Below, in pieces: positions 29,801 to 42,561 of a stretch of 64,000 nt of DNA (position 1 is the stretch's first letter; every line of letters starts with the position of its first letter). Source of the stretch: Diploscapter coronatus. Taxonomy: Eukaryota; Nematoda; Chromadorea; Rhabditida; Rhabditidae. Under the pieces are notes generated by a model. It was not told the DNA's origin. It made no database searches and worked only from the letters and a program-made list of their open reading frames with translations. The DNA lies in contig OZ038422.1 in the NCBI GenBank assembly GCA_964036155.1, forward strand, positions 87,009,201 through 87,073,200. The letters are read 5' to 3'. A program made the position numbers and the translations under genes.

Positions 29801-32800
29801 GGGGAGCCTCCTTCGCGCGCTTCATCATCAGGGCTTTTCTGAAAAATGTATATTTAAAGAAAGTTTTCATCTAATTTTTAAATCCCTGAAATCAGTGATT
29901 TTGAAATATTTGGTTTAAATCTTCATCAAATAGTGTATTCTTGGGCAACTTGAAAATCGCGAGACCACGAGATATTGAGAAATAGTGTGGAAAAGGAAAA
30001 CCTATCATCCCCATACCCTACCCTAGCCTTATACTATTTCGCGCTATGTCTCGTGTCTCGTGGTTTCGCAGTTTCCAAATAGTCATATTCTTGACAAAAA
30101 TGTCGATTTTTTCAAACGCTACCTTTCCATCATCTCTTCCAGATGGAGAGCTCTGACGTGGTGATCGAATTGTTTCTCCTGCTGCTGAAGGCGTTTCTGG
30201 GTCTCCAATCTTTCCTTGTCAACCCGTTCACGCTGAAGAAAAATCGATAAATAATAATCCTTTTGGAAAAGTCGCTATTTATCTTTTGTTTTAAATTTTT
30301 ACCTGCTCTTTCACGAGGGTATCAGGATCCATCTTGAAGAACGCGTCATCGCCGATCTCTTTGATGATGCCTTGGTAGACGGCCTGGAAAATGTTGACTT
30401 TCTTTAAGTGCAAAATAAAAAGTCGATAAAATATTTTGTTTAAAAATTCGTCATTAAATGATTAGAGAAAGTATAACATATATTTTTCGATTAAAAAATG
30501 CTGTATTTCGTATTGTTTTGCAGTACGGTTTTTTAAACAACTTCTTTCAATTAATAAATTTTTAAGGTGCATTCATTTTTTTGGTATCATGTCAATGTCA
30601 AATGATTTTACGTGTAAATTCATGACGTCAATATCAAGCGTGTCAAAAAGTATGAACGCGCTCTTGCACTTTTTAATCCAAGTGTTAGATCATCTAGAAT
30701 AATAAAAAATACCGTACCTGCTGAGCCATCTTCCTAAGTCTCTCCAGCTTGATCTTGTGCTGCACATCGTCCTAAAAAGAATATCATTTTTTCAAGATAA
30801 TGATCTAAATTTTTTGAGAAATAAACAGTAACAAAAAGTCCGTACATGCTCCGCCTGTTTCCTCTTCTTTTCGTGCTCAATGGATTCCTTTTCCAGTCTC
30901 TGCAACTCAGCAATCCTGTTCGCCTCCTCCCTCTTTTCCTTCTCGATTTGAGCGGCCCGGGTCTGTTCCTGTCGTTCTTTTTCCTTGATCTCCTGAAAAT
31001 CAATCGGTTTTTACTAATCTCTATGTTTTATTTTTATCTTAATAGCGTGGGTGGAAACATAACATATATTGCATTAAATTTTTGCTTTTTCCTCAAAAAA
31101 TTTCGATTTTTGAAGACTCCAAAAAAAATCAAAATTCCTCACCTTGTAATGCTCGATCTTCTTGGCGCGTCCCACGATGCGGTTGATCTCGTTCTGCTTG
31201 TTCAACTCGTACTGCTTGGCGTGGTGTTTCACCTTAATTGAAGGAGTCATTATCTTGAGTTAATTGCTCTAATCATCTCATTAAATATCTTATTTAATTA
31301 CCCAAATCACTTCATTTGATTAGACCCTAGTTATCTTAACTATAATTATCAAATATAACTATTTACCTTCTCAAGCAGCTCCTCCCTCTTCTTATCGCCA
31401 TCCAGTATATCAACAGCGGCTCTCAACTTGTTGTACATCAGTTCGAGATGAGAACGGATTCCCTCCACACCGAGCTGAGTATCATCTCCTAAAATAAAAT
31501 ATTAAAAAAACGATTTTTTAAAATCAGATTTTGCAATTTGCAAAGAAAAAGTGTTACAGTAAATTTGCAAGTTTTCAAAATGCAGAAAAAGTCGACTTCT
31601 CAAAACTCGAGACCCGCAGAACAAAATAGTGCACCTTTTCAAGAGAGACAAAGAGACATGTTCTTTTTCTCTCTCAATATAACATACTATTTTGTTCTGT
31701 CGGGTCGAATTTTGAAAAGTCTGCGAAAAACGTTTAGAAAATATTAAAAAGTGAAAAATTGTATTGAAGATCATCGAGTAATTCGAAAACAATCTCACCG
31801 GTAAACCCGCCAGCATCCTCCAAGTCCACGCCACCGGCCAAAGTCGCGTCCGCCGCACCGAATCGCAGGCATTGGCCCCGATGGTCGATTTGCGCTCTCA
31901 CGTAGCGATGCTTGGCGACATCTACCACCTAAATAGACGATTTTTAAATATGTCTTAAAAATATTCCTGTTTCAACCGGACTCCTCAAAACACGCGACCT
32001 GCAAAAAATAGTGTACCTTTTCGAGAGATAAAGAAGACATGCGCTTTTTTTCTCTCTCAATATGATACGTTATTTTTTTGAGAGTCGAGTTTTGAGAAGT
32101 CCGAATTTTTTAATTGAAATCAAACAGAAATAGATGAAGACAACATTTACCAGTCTTTCCAGTTCAATGTCGTTGTAGTAGGGAATGACCTTGCGGACTC
32201 TACTCCAGCTAATCGCATCGTACATGACGGAAATCTAAACAAAAGATTAATTTATTAATCATAAAGAAACGATCAGGGTCTTGCAATTTTGCACACCCTA
32301 ATGTTAAAAATGACAGCGAGAAGAAAAGCGGGTGTTTTCTCGCTTTCATGTTTAATATGAGTGTTAAAAACTTCAAGGTCTGAAACGATCCTACGAACAA
32401 CTTACCAATAAAAATTATCGTTTTATCTTCTATTCTTTGAAACATGCTATTCTCTCTTAGTTTTTAATCTTTTCCTCATAATTAGACCATTGAATAGCAC
32501 ATACCAAAAATCTTCACCACATAAAATTTTTGAAGCATAATCTTAAATAAGAAATAGGAATACCTGTTTGAGAGTTTTCGTAGCGACGACCATCCTGAGC
32601 GCCTCGATGTACTGTCTGTGATCCTCACTTTCGACCTTCGTCAGCAGAGTTTCCATATCGGAGGCCATTCTTAAAGATACGAAATTTAAAAACTAACTCC
32701 AACTTAATTTTGAGGGAGAAAGTTAACTTCAGAGCTAAAAAAATAGCCGCACCCGCGGTTGGCAATTTTCGAAAAGTTTGCAAGTCTGTGCCCAAATTTC

Positions 32801-35800
32801 AAAATATACTTTTTATACCTGAGAGGAGCAAAGTTGTTCTCCAACAGCTTGTAGAGGTTCCTGGTTGGCTCATTGGCTACTTCGGGCAGGTTGAGGCGGG
32901 AGCACTCCTTGAGGATGCCGGCGCGAGTCGGAGCAACCGAGAGGCGGAGCAGGTTGGACAACATCCTGCAAACGCGGAAAATATTTCTCGTTCTCTCTTG
33001 AAACGATGCACTATTTTGTTCTGCGGAGTCGCGCGTTTTGAAGAAGTTCTGCGTCAAAAAAATCTCCCACCTAATATTGGCGATGTGCTGATCCTCGATG
33101 TCGAGGTGTCTGGTCAAGTCGGAGGGTGCATCCGCGCCGTCGGGAATCGACAGCGTCGCCAGCAGCACGCGAGACGCCTGTTCCTGAGCCTCCTCCTGCG
33201 TGAACGACTTCTTCATGTCCTATAAACTAGCATATTTGAGAGGGAGATCACTGTAGGTTCGAATTTTGGGAATAAAATATTCTATGCCATAGAAATTAGC
33301 ATATTTCTTTGGGGATCGCAGTAAATTTGAGCAATGGACAGCGTGAATCATGAGAAATTCTTATTTTTTTGAAGATATGCACCTTTTCCAAACCTAGATA
33401 ATATGTAAAAGAATTGCTCAGCAACTACTGCAAGTGTTTCAAACTATAGCATAAGGAAGTTGATGTGAAACCTATATTTAAAAAGTAGAAATTTCTTATC
33501 ATTAGAAAACAAAAGTAAGCACCCGATTATTCTCATAGATTCACATAGTCTAATTCAGTTTTTTGAAACGGCTGCGAGTACTTTGTTCCCACGAGTGAGT
33601 ACTTTGTTACCAAAGAAAATAATGAGTACTTTGTTACCAAAAGTGAGTACTTTGTTCCCAAAGAGTAGAAGAAAAGTGAGTACTTTGTTCCCAAGAGTGA
33701 GTACTTTGTTACCAAGAGTGAGTACTTTGTTACCAAGAGTGAGTACTTTGTTACCAAAAGTGAGTACTTTGTTACCAAAGACGTTTTAATCGACAAAAAG
33801 GCTAGTAAATTATGCCAAATCATCATTTAACACTATGAAGCATCGATATTATCAATATTTAGAACTTTTATGACGATATTTGGATGAGTAGACAACGGTG
33901 TCCACTATTAGCCATTCTATGGAAATCGATAGAATTGCTTGACACAGCTCCAAAATTATTTTCCTGAAAATGATCCCTAGTAATGTAATCGAGGGTGAAG
34001 AATCCGAAAATCGAGGTTTCGGAGCTCGGATGCGCGTCGTTTATGCTGTAGTGAATATCGTACTCTAAAATTCAAAAATTGTCAGGAAGCATATAAATAG
34101 GTCAAATCTGATATCAAACGCTCCGTCTCGATGAGATAAACAACTTTCGTTCCAGAACTTATCCTAGAATATGTACACATAAGAAGATATGAATTTTTGA
34201 AATCAAATTAAGCGAAAATGAGCCATGATAACTCTTCGAAAAAGAGGCATTTCTTCGCTAGCGGGCAGTCTATAGGACAGAGGTCAAGTTTTTCAGAAAC
34301 TAGAAGACCTGGGCTACTTCCCAGTATAAATAACTCACGGAATCTGGGGCTTTTTAAAAAATAAAAAAAAACTAAAATAGGCACAAATTCAATATGACAT
34401 TTTCCATATGCTGTGCCATTTGCATCATAACTTTCTTATTCAGCGGAATTTCGATGAGATCCTTTCAGAGTCGTGCTCAGTTGGTCTCTCCGAGCATTTT
34501 GATACTAAATTTGGTTTTTTCCCATGCCAAATAACGAGAATAGAATTTTTCGAAACTACCGAATGCGGACCTTCCGGAACAGGCGAAACAATTGGTCGGA
34601 TCGGATTTTAACCGTCAGATTCGTCATCAGCGTAGTCGAAAACCCCCAGGGACAAAATATTAGCTCGAATATTGAGGGTCAACTTCTTGGGTACCACCCC
34701 ATATTCGATTCTTACGAAGAACGTGTCATAAATGAATACCATTGTCTACTCATCCGAATATTGTTGTAAAAGTTTGGAATATTGATAATATCGATACTGT
34801 ATAGTGTTAAACGATGATTTGACATAATTTACTAGCCTTTTTGTCGATTAAAACGTCTTTGGTAACAAAGTACTCACTCTTGGTAACAAAGTACTCACTC
34901 TTGGTAACAAAGTACTCACTCTTGGGAACAAAGTACTCACTTTTCTTCTACTCTTTGGGAACAAAGTACTCACTTTTGGTAACAAAGTACTCACTCTTGG
35001 TAACAATGTACTCATTGCAAATCTTTGGGAACAAAGTACTCACTCTTGGTAACAAAGTACTCACTCGTGGGAACAAAGTACTCGCAGCCTTTGAAACTTG
35101 TATAAAAATAGAAAAAAAAAAAAACAAAAGCAAAACATCTCACCTTGTAAATAGTGTACTTCTGGAGGAGAGCGGCGGCGTGGAAAAGCCTGTTGCCTGC
35201 CTTCCAGAACACCAGGGCGAGCTTGTCATAATAATTGACATAGCTTGCTGAAATTTAAAACTTAGCTTGAGAATTGTAAGAGTTTTCGAGTTTTCAATTT
35301 CGTACCCGGCTTCACCATCCTCTTGTCCTTGTCCTTGCTTAGTTGCATCATACTGTGCACGTCTTCAGCACTTCTGAAATTTTCAGGGCACATTTATACT
35401 AAGAAAACGAAAGAAAAAGCAACAACGGCGAGTGCATATGCCAAGATGTTTTGTTCTTTTTGCCCTGTCCGGCGAAGCACTTTAAAAATTGATTAAAAAA
35501 TCGATGTTTTTTTTCAAATTTGGAGCTTATTTGAATAAAATTAAAAATTAAGAAAAAAACCGAAGAACAAATTTCGAATTTTTTACCTGTAAGCCTCCTG
35601 CCACAGCTCCATGGTGATGGCCGTGTCAAGCTGATGGAGACGAGTCTCCTGCATCATCGCTAGCGATTCAGCCGAGGAGAGCTTCACTCTTAAATAAAAA
35701 TGTAAGTTTCAAAGAGTTTCAACAAAACAAGTATTCTTTCAAATAAATAATATACACGCAACTTTTATTTTGTACAAATGAAACATTTCGAGGAAAAGTA

Positions 35801-37755
35801 ACTAACCCGTGAGTTAAATGCTGCTGCTTCTGGATCTGGTTGAGGTGGAGACGCATCAGATCGCACAGCTTGCGGAACTCGGTACGACGCTGGTATTTCT
35901 GAATTTTATAGAATCTTTGAAATTTCATTTCGTTTAGCATCTAGCATTTAGGAAATTTCCAGTGTTTTCTATCAACTAGTATCATAAAAGAATGCTGATT
36001 TTTGGCAAAAAGAATACTCCGCACCTGACAGAATTTGAACGACAGACGAGCGATATTGTGGTAGAGGGGTTCAACCTGGAAATAAAATCATAAGCCTCGA
36101 AATCTATCAAATACAACATTTGACATCTTCAAATTAAAAATTCCTTTGCTTTTAATCGATAAAAAATTTGCAGAAACCATTCCCACAAATCAGGGAAATA
36201 AAAGTCTTTTTAAAAATCATTCGATCTCAAGTACTATTGATTGGAAGAGAACATGTCGATATCCAAAAATTACACGCTATTCGTCCCTCTCGTTTCTCTT
36301 CTACGCGACTTGCTATTTTGCTCAAAATTCGATTATTTCGAATTGCGGAATGAAGATCGACTTTGCTCCCCAATCAACGATAGCAAAAGCATTTTTACTT
36401 TAACGAAAAAACTAAATTTCTCGCCTGTGCATTGTTTCTCAACAATTCCAAGCAGTTTCTGTAGGAATCCCAGAGGAATCTGAGCCAAGGGGCCAGCACC
36501 GTACGATCCATTCGGTCTTGTGCGGCCGCGCCAGAAACCACTGCCAAGAGCAGGCTGAAATAAAGCCAACTTTCTTCAGGAAACGAGGTCAATCCAATTT
36601 TCTTACGTTTCCGAGATGTCCCCCTGATCCAGATCATCAATTTCTTCGACTTTCTCGATGGACGTCTTCTGAGCGTCGAGGGTTTTCTGCTCGGCGAGTT
36701 TGAGGAAGAACTCGATCACGGTCTCCAGCGACTTGACGTTGATCTAAAATATCGATATGCTTCAGGCAGTTGCAAATAAAAGTCCGCATCCGCGGACCGG
36801 ATGTCATTCTTGAGGATGCGAGTGTCAAATTTTGACAAAAGTTGCAAATCGAGTCTCAGAAAAATCGAAACCCAAATAATTTTTTGAGATCCCCTTATTC
36901 GAAACACGTTTTTCACCGAAAAAATTCGTGTCATCACCTCTCGTCGCCATTATTAGGGATAGTGGCTCAAAACTGACTAAAATATATTCACACCGCATAA
37001 CGGGGAGATATTTGCGGTGGAAAACGTCCCAACGTGATTTTCGGAGCGAAGCTATCATGTGAAACTTTGTAAGGGTAATACGAATTTAAACAAGAAAAAG
37101 CCTACAGTAATCTTCTATTATTTTACCTGCTGAGTGATAGCCTTGTACTGGAAAAGGGCGTCCTTGGCGATGTGCTGCTTCTTGAGCAGAACGCACAGTT
37201 CGAGATGCTTCAGCATGATCTGGAATTCAAATTTTATTTCTAATCTCCTTGTTTTTTCTATTTTTATTTAAAATTATTTTTTAATTTGAACATTTTTTTG
37301 GACTAAATTAAAGTAATTTTTAATACCGTACCAGCTCGTGCGTCTGCGACCATTGCTGCTTGTGGCGTTTCGCCTGAAAAAGATGAATAAGTTTCAGAAG
37401 ATCAATCATTTTTTTCAAATAAACTTCTCGCGTAAGTTCTGTTGAAGGACAAATGTTCAGGTTCTCTAGAAAATGTCTTAAAAAAATTCCCAAATTTAGG
37501 CATGTTTCGAACCTCATAATTGAGGATCGCAAATGGAACCCAGTTTTAAAATATCTAATTTGAAAAGAAATCAATCATAGTAATGAGAAAAAATACGTTT
37601 AATCGGATATATGGTATCCCCTTTAATTCTCAATAATCCCATACCTTGATGGTGTCATGAAGCGTGTCCAAGGCATCGGCCTCTTTCCCGACATTGATGA
37701 GCTCCTCGGCCCTCTTCAGTGCGTTCTCCGGCTTGTGGAAGAAATTGGTCGGCAT
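26871..37755 (-). CDS. egl-45: Eukaryotic translation initiation factor 3 subunit A
   Basis: 32 exons in phase, 1121 residues (C. elegans EGL-45 is about 1076): 26871-27008, 27235-27410, 27486-27555, 27603-27682, 27981-28079, 28125-28200, 28505-28687, 28976-29071, 29288-29386, 29462-29579, 29758-29838, 30123-30232, 30303-30383, 30718-30771, 30846-30992, 31143-31232, 31367-31488, 31799-31928, 32151-32234, 32564-32669, 32819-32965, 33071-33219, 35144-35247, 35306-35373, 35587-35688, 35807-35898, 36025-36075, 36425-36554, 36607-36743, 37127-37219, 37332-37373, 37645-37755. eIF3a is the scaffold of eIF3, which recruits mRNA to the 40S subunit. Marks are [16 protein letters not shown] at the start, [40 protein letters not shown] and [13 protein letters not shown], with the PCI region at about residues 310-500. 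A long charged coiled coil follows (about 560-870), then Arg/Asp-rich repeats with [14 protein letters not shown] and QKWED. The intron after 36425 starts with GC. A 1.5-kb fold-back element fills the intron 33220-35143. Confidence 0.95.
27782..27936. repeat. Fold-back element, family J copy 2
   Basis: AAGGCTGTAAATGTGCTAGA pairs with TCTAGCACATTTACAGTCCT almost perfectly. Inner ACACGCATAACGAGATAG matches the copy at 5606-5748. Sits in an egl-45 intron. Confidence 0.75.
29943..30083. repeat. Fold-back element, family H copy 3
   Basis: CAACTTGAAAATCGCGAGAC pairs imperfectly with CTCGTGGTTTCGCAGTTTCC. Both sides carry the GAGAAATAGTGTGG or ACTATTTCGC motif common in this window. Intronic in egl-45. 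Confidence 0.6.
30567..30665. repeat. Hairpin, family F copy 2
   Basis: Right arm AAAAAGTATGAACGCGCTCTT and a mutated left arm GGTGCATTCATTTTTTTG match the perfect hairpin at 12207-12268, with about 50 bp more in the middle. Intronic in egl-45. Confidence 0.65.
31595..31720. repeat. Fold-back element, family A copy 3
   Basis: ACTTCTCAAAACTCGAGACC pairs with GGGTCGAATTTTGAAAAGT. Inner CGCAGAACAAAATAGTGC pairs with the complement of ACTATTTTGTTCTGTCG. Intronic in egl-45. Confidence 0.8.
31979..32101. repeat. Fold-back element, family A copy 4
   Basis: ACTCCTCAAAACACGCGACC pairs with GTCGAGTTTTGAGAAGT. It lies in the egl-45 intron next to the one holding copy 3. Confidence 0.75.
32272..32385. 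repeat. Fold-back element, family K copy 2
   Basis: CAGGGTCTTGCAATTTT and the complement of AAAAACTTCAAGGTCTG are inverted imperfectly. Inner AATGACAGCGAGAAG resembles the copy at 1955-2125. Intronic in egl-45. Confidence 0.5.
32975..33050. repeat. Half copy of fold-back family A
   Basis: Only one arm is clear: GATGCACTATTTTGTTCTGC, then GGAGTCGCGCGTTTTGAAGA. It fills most of a short egl-45 intron. Confidence 0.5.
33570..35089. mobile_element. 1.5-kb fold-back transposon with tandem repeats in both arms
   Basis: About 1520 bp lie between direct copies of TTTGAAAC (33562-33569 and 35090-35097), an 8-bp target duplication. The ends are perfect inverted repeats beginning GGCTGCGAGTACTTTG. Each arm (about 33570-33903 and 34738-35089) has 9-10 tandem copies of a unit close to GAGTACTTTGTTACCAAGAGT, then a unique segment (ACGTTTTAATCGACAAAAAG onward) that is about 90% identical between arms. 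The central 0.8 kb is single-copy, with no supportable transposase frame. An 8-bp duplication fits hAT or Merlin-type transposition; the family is undetermined. It occupies most of the egl-45 intron 33220-35143. Confidence 0.85.
36904..37036. repeat. Fold-back element, family C copy 3
   Basis: CACGTTTTTCACCG pairs with GCGGTGGAAAACGTCCC. It shares TTATTAGGGATAGT and ACACCGCATAACGG with copy 2. Intronic in egl-45. Confidence 0.75.
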
Positions 37756-38666
37756 TTTCGCGCAAACTCAGCAAAAATCCAACAAAATCCAAGAAAGTCC
37801 ACGCGTTTTCCAGAAAAACTGAAAAAATACAGCTTTTTTTTCTCGCAAAATCGAAAATGTTAACAAGTGTTTCGCTCAGTGTTTTCAGAAATGATGATTT
37901 TTTTAGAAAATAATAATTTTATATTAATTTTAGACGGAAAGAAGCCAATAAAATCAACCGATAATAATAATTAGGGCAATTAACGAGGAGAACAGGTACG
38001 AGATTTCGAAATCAAAATTATGCAGGTTGAGAGAAATCAATAAGTTTCGAGACGATTCAAATGCTATATCGATTCTAGGAAAACTTCAATCTATCGATCA
38101 AATTTGTGACTACTTTTGAAAACCAGTTTTGTCCAAACACGGCTCTCCCTCGAAAATATCGATTTTTGCGGGAATGAATAATTCAAAACAGTTTCAAACT
38201 CGGCAAAAGATCGATGAATATTAGAAGTTCTGGTAATTTTTTGTCCCGGGAGTGTTCTAGAATTGTTCAGGAGGGGTCGGGATTTTAAAAATCGGATTTT
38301 GAAGAGGGTTTTCGGACGGGTTTAGCGGATTTTGGGTCGACGGCCGAAATCTAATTGGGCTGGGAATAAGTGTACTCTGTGTTCGATCGCGTTGGCGAAA
38401 ATTCGTCGTTATTGCTTGATATCCGGATTATTTTTTTAGCTTTATCTGGCTTTTTCGAGAGTCCACTCTTTATTATTTTGACTTGTTTGGAAAGTCCACC
38501 ATTTTCAGGAAAAATAATCCTGAAAATAGGAAAAACTGATTATCTTTGCTGAAGATTGATTTTCTCTAAGTTGGGGTTATTTTTAGCTTTACCCAGGATT
38601 TAATTAATCTCCCCCTTTGCAGGTTCGTTGAGAGTCTCATTTTCTCCTGGAAAAGTGCCGCGCAGA
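37756..38666. promoter_or_regulatory. Divergent promoter region between egl-45 and KCMF1
   Basis: The two start codons are 912 bp apart on opposite strands. The middle is AT-rich with no supportable exon. A TTTGCAG acceptor at about 38617-38623 and GCGCAG directly before the KCMF1 ATG are possible trans-splice sites. No specific factor site is claimed. Confidence 0.5.
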
Positions 38667-41600
38667 ATGAATAACCCTAGCCAGCATGATGGTTGGTTTC
38701 TTTGATTTATTTATTCACTTTTCAGAAAATATGAGAGATTTCATAACTTTTCAAAAGTTGTCATCTTTTCTGAAAAATGAGTAAACTTTTAAAAAATTTT
38801 AGGCGTATCATGCGACGGCTGCGAGGACAGCGCCTTCACCGGCAATCGGTACAAATGCCTGAGATGCGTCGACTTCGACCTCTGCCATAGCTGCTACATA
38901 AATAAAATCGGGTATTTTGAGCAATTTCTTTTAAATTGATCTTTCCACTTTTTTTACTTTTTAGCTGAAGCTTTCATTCAATTTTTCATATTCAAACACA
39001 GTAATTTGTTTATCTTTCATATTGATTTTCCCACTTTAACTGTTGAAATGTTCTAAAAGCAGGCGTTGCAATGTCTGTCTAAAAGATAATTTTTTCAGCG
39101 CTAACTCTGTTGGAAGCAGAACCTCGCATAGTATTGACCATCCCATGCAACTTATTCTGACTCATCGGGATTTCGGTGATTTTTTTGAATTCAGGAAAAT
39201 TGTTATCTAAAATATACACATTTCAGAGGCAGCCTATGAAGGCGACACGACCAAGTCCTATGACGTGTGCAAGGTCGCCTCGTTCACTTGTCCCTATTGC
39301 AATACCACAGGTGCGGAATTGAACAAATATAAATTTCTTTTTTTAATTTTAAGGATAGCATTTGTTAAAAATTTGAATTTCAGGCTACAGTATCCGCTCG
39401 TTCGCGAACCACATCATCACTGTTCACAATGAGCCGCCAAGTCCCCCGGTCATTGTGGTAGGGTTTCAAAAGTTTCTGAAACAAGCACGAGAATTGGAAA
39501 AAATTTCGAGATTTTTTTTTAATGAAAAACTTGCATTCTCACTAGATACAGGCTTTCGTTCTTGATCAACGTTGATTACTGGATTTTCAGATGTGCCCCA
39601 TTTGTATCGCTTTGCCTGACTGTGACGGGAATCGGGAAATCACGGACTTGAGGGCGCACTACAGTACTGAACATGCCAATGTTCTGTGAGTTTCAGATGT
39701 TTTTTTTTTCAAAAACCTAAACTAAATTTTCAAGCATAAAAAGTTGCCGAAAATATGAAACACTGTTTTCAGTAACATCGACAACTACCGCAGCGAGCCT
39801 GCAAGGGCAAACGTAGTCAGGCGACCGATGTTGGCTAGAAGAACGCCTAGGCAAACGGCCGCTGCAAACCGCCAAACTGCAGTCGGTGGAGGGACGAATT
39901 GTAAGTGGACATCTTCTCATTTTCCAAATTTTCTAAAAATGAATATTTTTTATTTCTCAAAAATTTGTACTATATGTTTCAGAAAAGTTGTGGTTTATTG
40001 AAACGTATTATTTTTGTCATTTGATTCATTCAATTCAGACCTAGGGAGCACTTTCGTCAGACGAAAATAAGCTATAGGGGGGATAGATCGCACGAGTCAA
40101 ATCTCAGTTATGCCAACCTGATCGCATTAGCGAACGTTTTGGCTACTTACGAGTCAGAGAGAAAAATTGTTAAGAAAATATACAGGGGGTAGGTAGGTCG
40201 CGAAGGGCTTTCTAGCGATCGTTCTCCTTAGGTCTGGTTCAGTCGTAGGAAAATAAATATTAAAAATGCAGTGCTGAACGCCACCCCCGCAGCTCAACCC
40301 TTCGGAATTCCCTGGCACCAACTCATGGGCGACGGGACGATCGAGGTCGATATGGACGAGATGATCAGGTTTTCTTTTTGTTTTTATTTTTACCATATAC
40401 TTAAAAATTGCCAGTACTTTTCTCACTAATTTCAATTTCAATAGCTTCTATGTTTCGTAGAAAAAATTGAAATATTTGATAATCTTCTGCTAATGCAATA
40501 ATATATTCCATAGATTTTCATTTTTTATCTTCTATGTTTCAAAAATACCTCAGAAATTCGATGTTTTTTTCTGAAAATGTTTTACCGATACACGGCCTTA
40601 GTTAAAAATGAGTTTTCACACGTTTGTTTACTCTTGAAATAAGTTTCTAAACAAAATGTTGATCTTTAAAATAATTTAGAAAAAAAAGTATTCAGGAATA
40701 TTCCCGGTCGCACGCCGCTGGGTAATGTGGCTACCGATATCCAACAACGACTCATTAACACGCAGCTTATTAACTCGGTAAACGTTTTTAGTATTGCATT
40801 ACGATTTTAGCAAATACATCGTTTTCTTGAAAAAAAATAGCAAAACTTACATTTTCTTCAAACCCGACTTTTCAACAAAAAAAAACCCGCACTCACGGGC
40901 GCGAAGCGGGTGCGAGTCGAGTTTTTCTTCCAAATTTGATAAATCTGCTTGAAACATATTTTTGTCTTTCATTTTTCGAAAGAATGTTAGGCAATTCCTC
41001 ATTTTATTTTAAAGGTTACTTTGGCATTCCAGCAGTTTATTATAGTTTACGAATGTCCATTTCCACAGTAATCCAATTTTCAGCTCCAAGCAGCTTCTCT
41101 CGGCAATTTGACAGCGGCAAACTTGATTCGTTCGAATTTGTCAGCCAGGACGGCGGGAGTATCGGGACTCGCTGCGGTAGCTTCTCAGGTATAGAAGTGA
41201 ATATGTCAATTCTGAAGTCACATTCTTTTTTAACAAGACTGTAACTGTATTAGACACGTGCGCATGTCTAAACGTTTACAGCCCTGTGTTTTGAAGCTAA
41301 ATTTTAGCTTTCGAGTTGAGTTGGAGTTTTTCAGGCCGGCGCTAACGAGTACGCTCAACCGCGAAGTGCAACATCTCTGTTAACCAGGCAGATTTCCGTC
41401 CCAGTAGGAAAACTCAGTTTCTACTATTGTTGATTTCGAAATCTGGGAGACGCGTGCAAAGTAGTGCACAGTTATTTTTAGTGGTTAGAAAATCGAGGAA
41501 TAGCACGCGAAAAGGGGAGAGACTGGCGCGTCTAAAACCGCTTTTTTCTCCTCTCATTTTGACCTTCCAGATTTCGGCATCAACCATATACAATTACCAA

Positions 41601-42530
41601 GCTTGATATTAACTATTTTAAAAAATGAGAATCTTCATTTGAAAATGCCTGAAGCATTTGATTCTTCAAATATCAATTGGGGGCAGCTTGGACAATTCGT
41701 AGTTTCGTATAGTCCATAGTTAAGAGTATATGGAAAATAGGAAGATATCTTTTCTCATACTATTTCGGTAGGCTACGAAACTACGAACTATCCAGGAGTT
41801 GCCTCAATTGTGTCTTTACGGAATAGCAAAAATGCGTGTCGAAATGATGATAATATTGATGCGAGAAATTTTGAAATTTTTTTTGAGATTTTATTTTTCA
41901 GCCCCTGCCCCCCTCGGTACGTCCCATGCGTCTCCGTGCCATTTTCCCGGCTTCCAACGAACACCATCAATCGTCTTCGGACGAACTCGAAGAATTCGAT
42001 GAGTTGACTGAGGGTATTTCGAAAATTTGATTTTTTATATTTCAAATTTTTTAAAATTAAAAATTGTCAGTTTTCGACGAGTCGGATGCTGACACGAACC
42101 AGATCTTCGCGAATGACTCTGACGAAGAAGAGAGGAGGATTGAAAAACCCAAGTCGTCTGAGGAAAACGAGGAAGAAAAGTGGGAATTTCATATATATCT
42201 GGATTTTGAATATCTTTATTTTCAGACAACAATCCGGTTCAACCTCGGAAAACGGCCAAGTTCTGAAAAATGGAGAGACAAAAGTTGAGAAGAAGTCTAG
42301 CAGGTATAACTTTAAAAAATATCTTTAAAAAGTTTTCTTGAACTTATTTTCTAAATTTGATTTTTGGATTTGTAAATAATAGTCTCATTTCTATTTATCT
42401 TTTTCAGAAGACAAATCTCCTCAGATGATGATCTCAACCCTTTGACTGAGGAAGAAGAAAGCAGTTTGACAAAGACGCAAAAAGATTTGAGAAGGAAAAT
42501 CGACGAGGAGGAAATTTGGAAAGGTCGGAG

Positions 42531-42561
<31 letters not shown>

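Noticed and set aside
33578..33785. CRISPR-like regular repeats
   Set aside because: Units are contiguous with no unique spacers, and the DNA is eukaryotic.
33583..33789. Repetitive open frames in the tandem arrays (also 34841-35251)
   Set aside because: The repeating peptide simply follows the 20-bp tandem unit. The arms are inverted repeats of a mobile element, not a gene.
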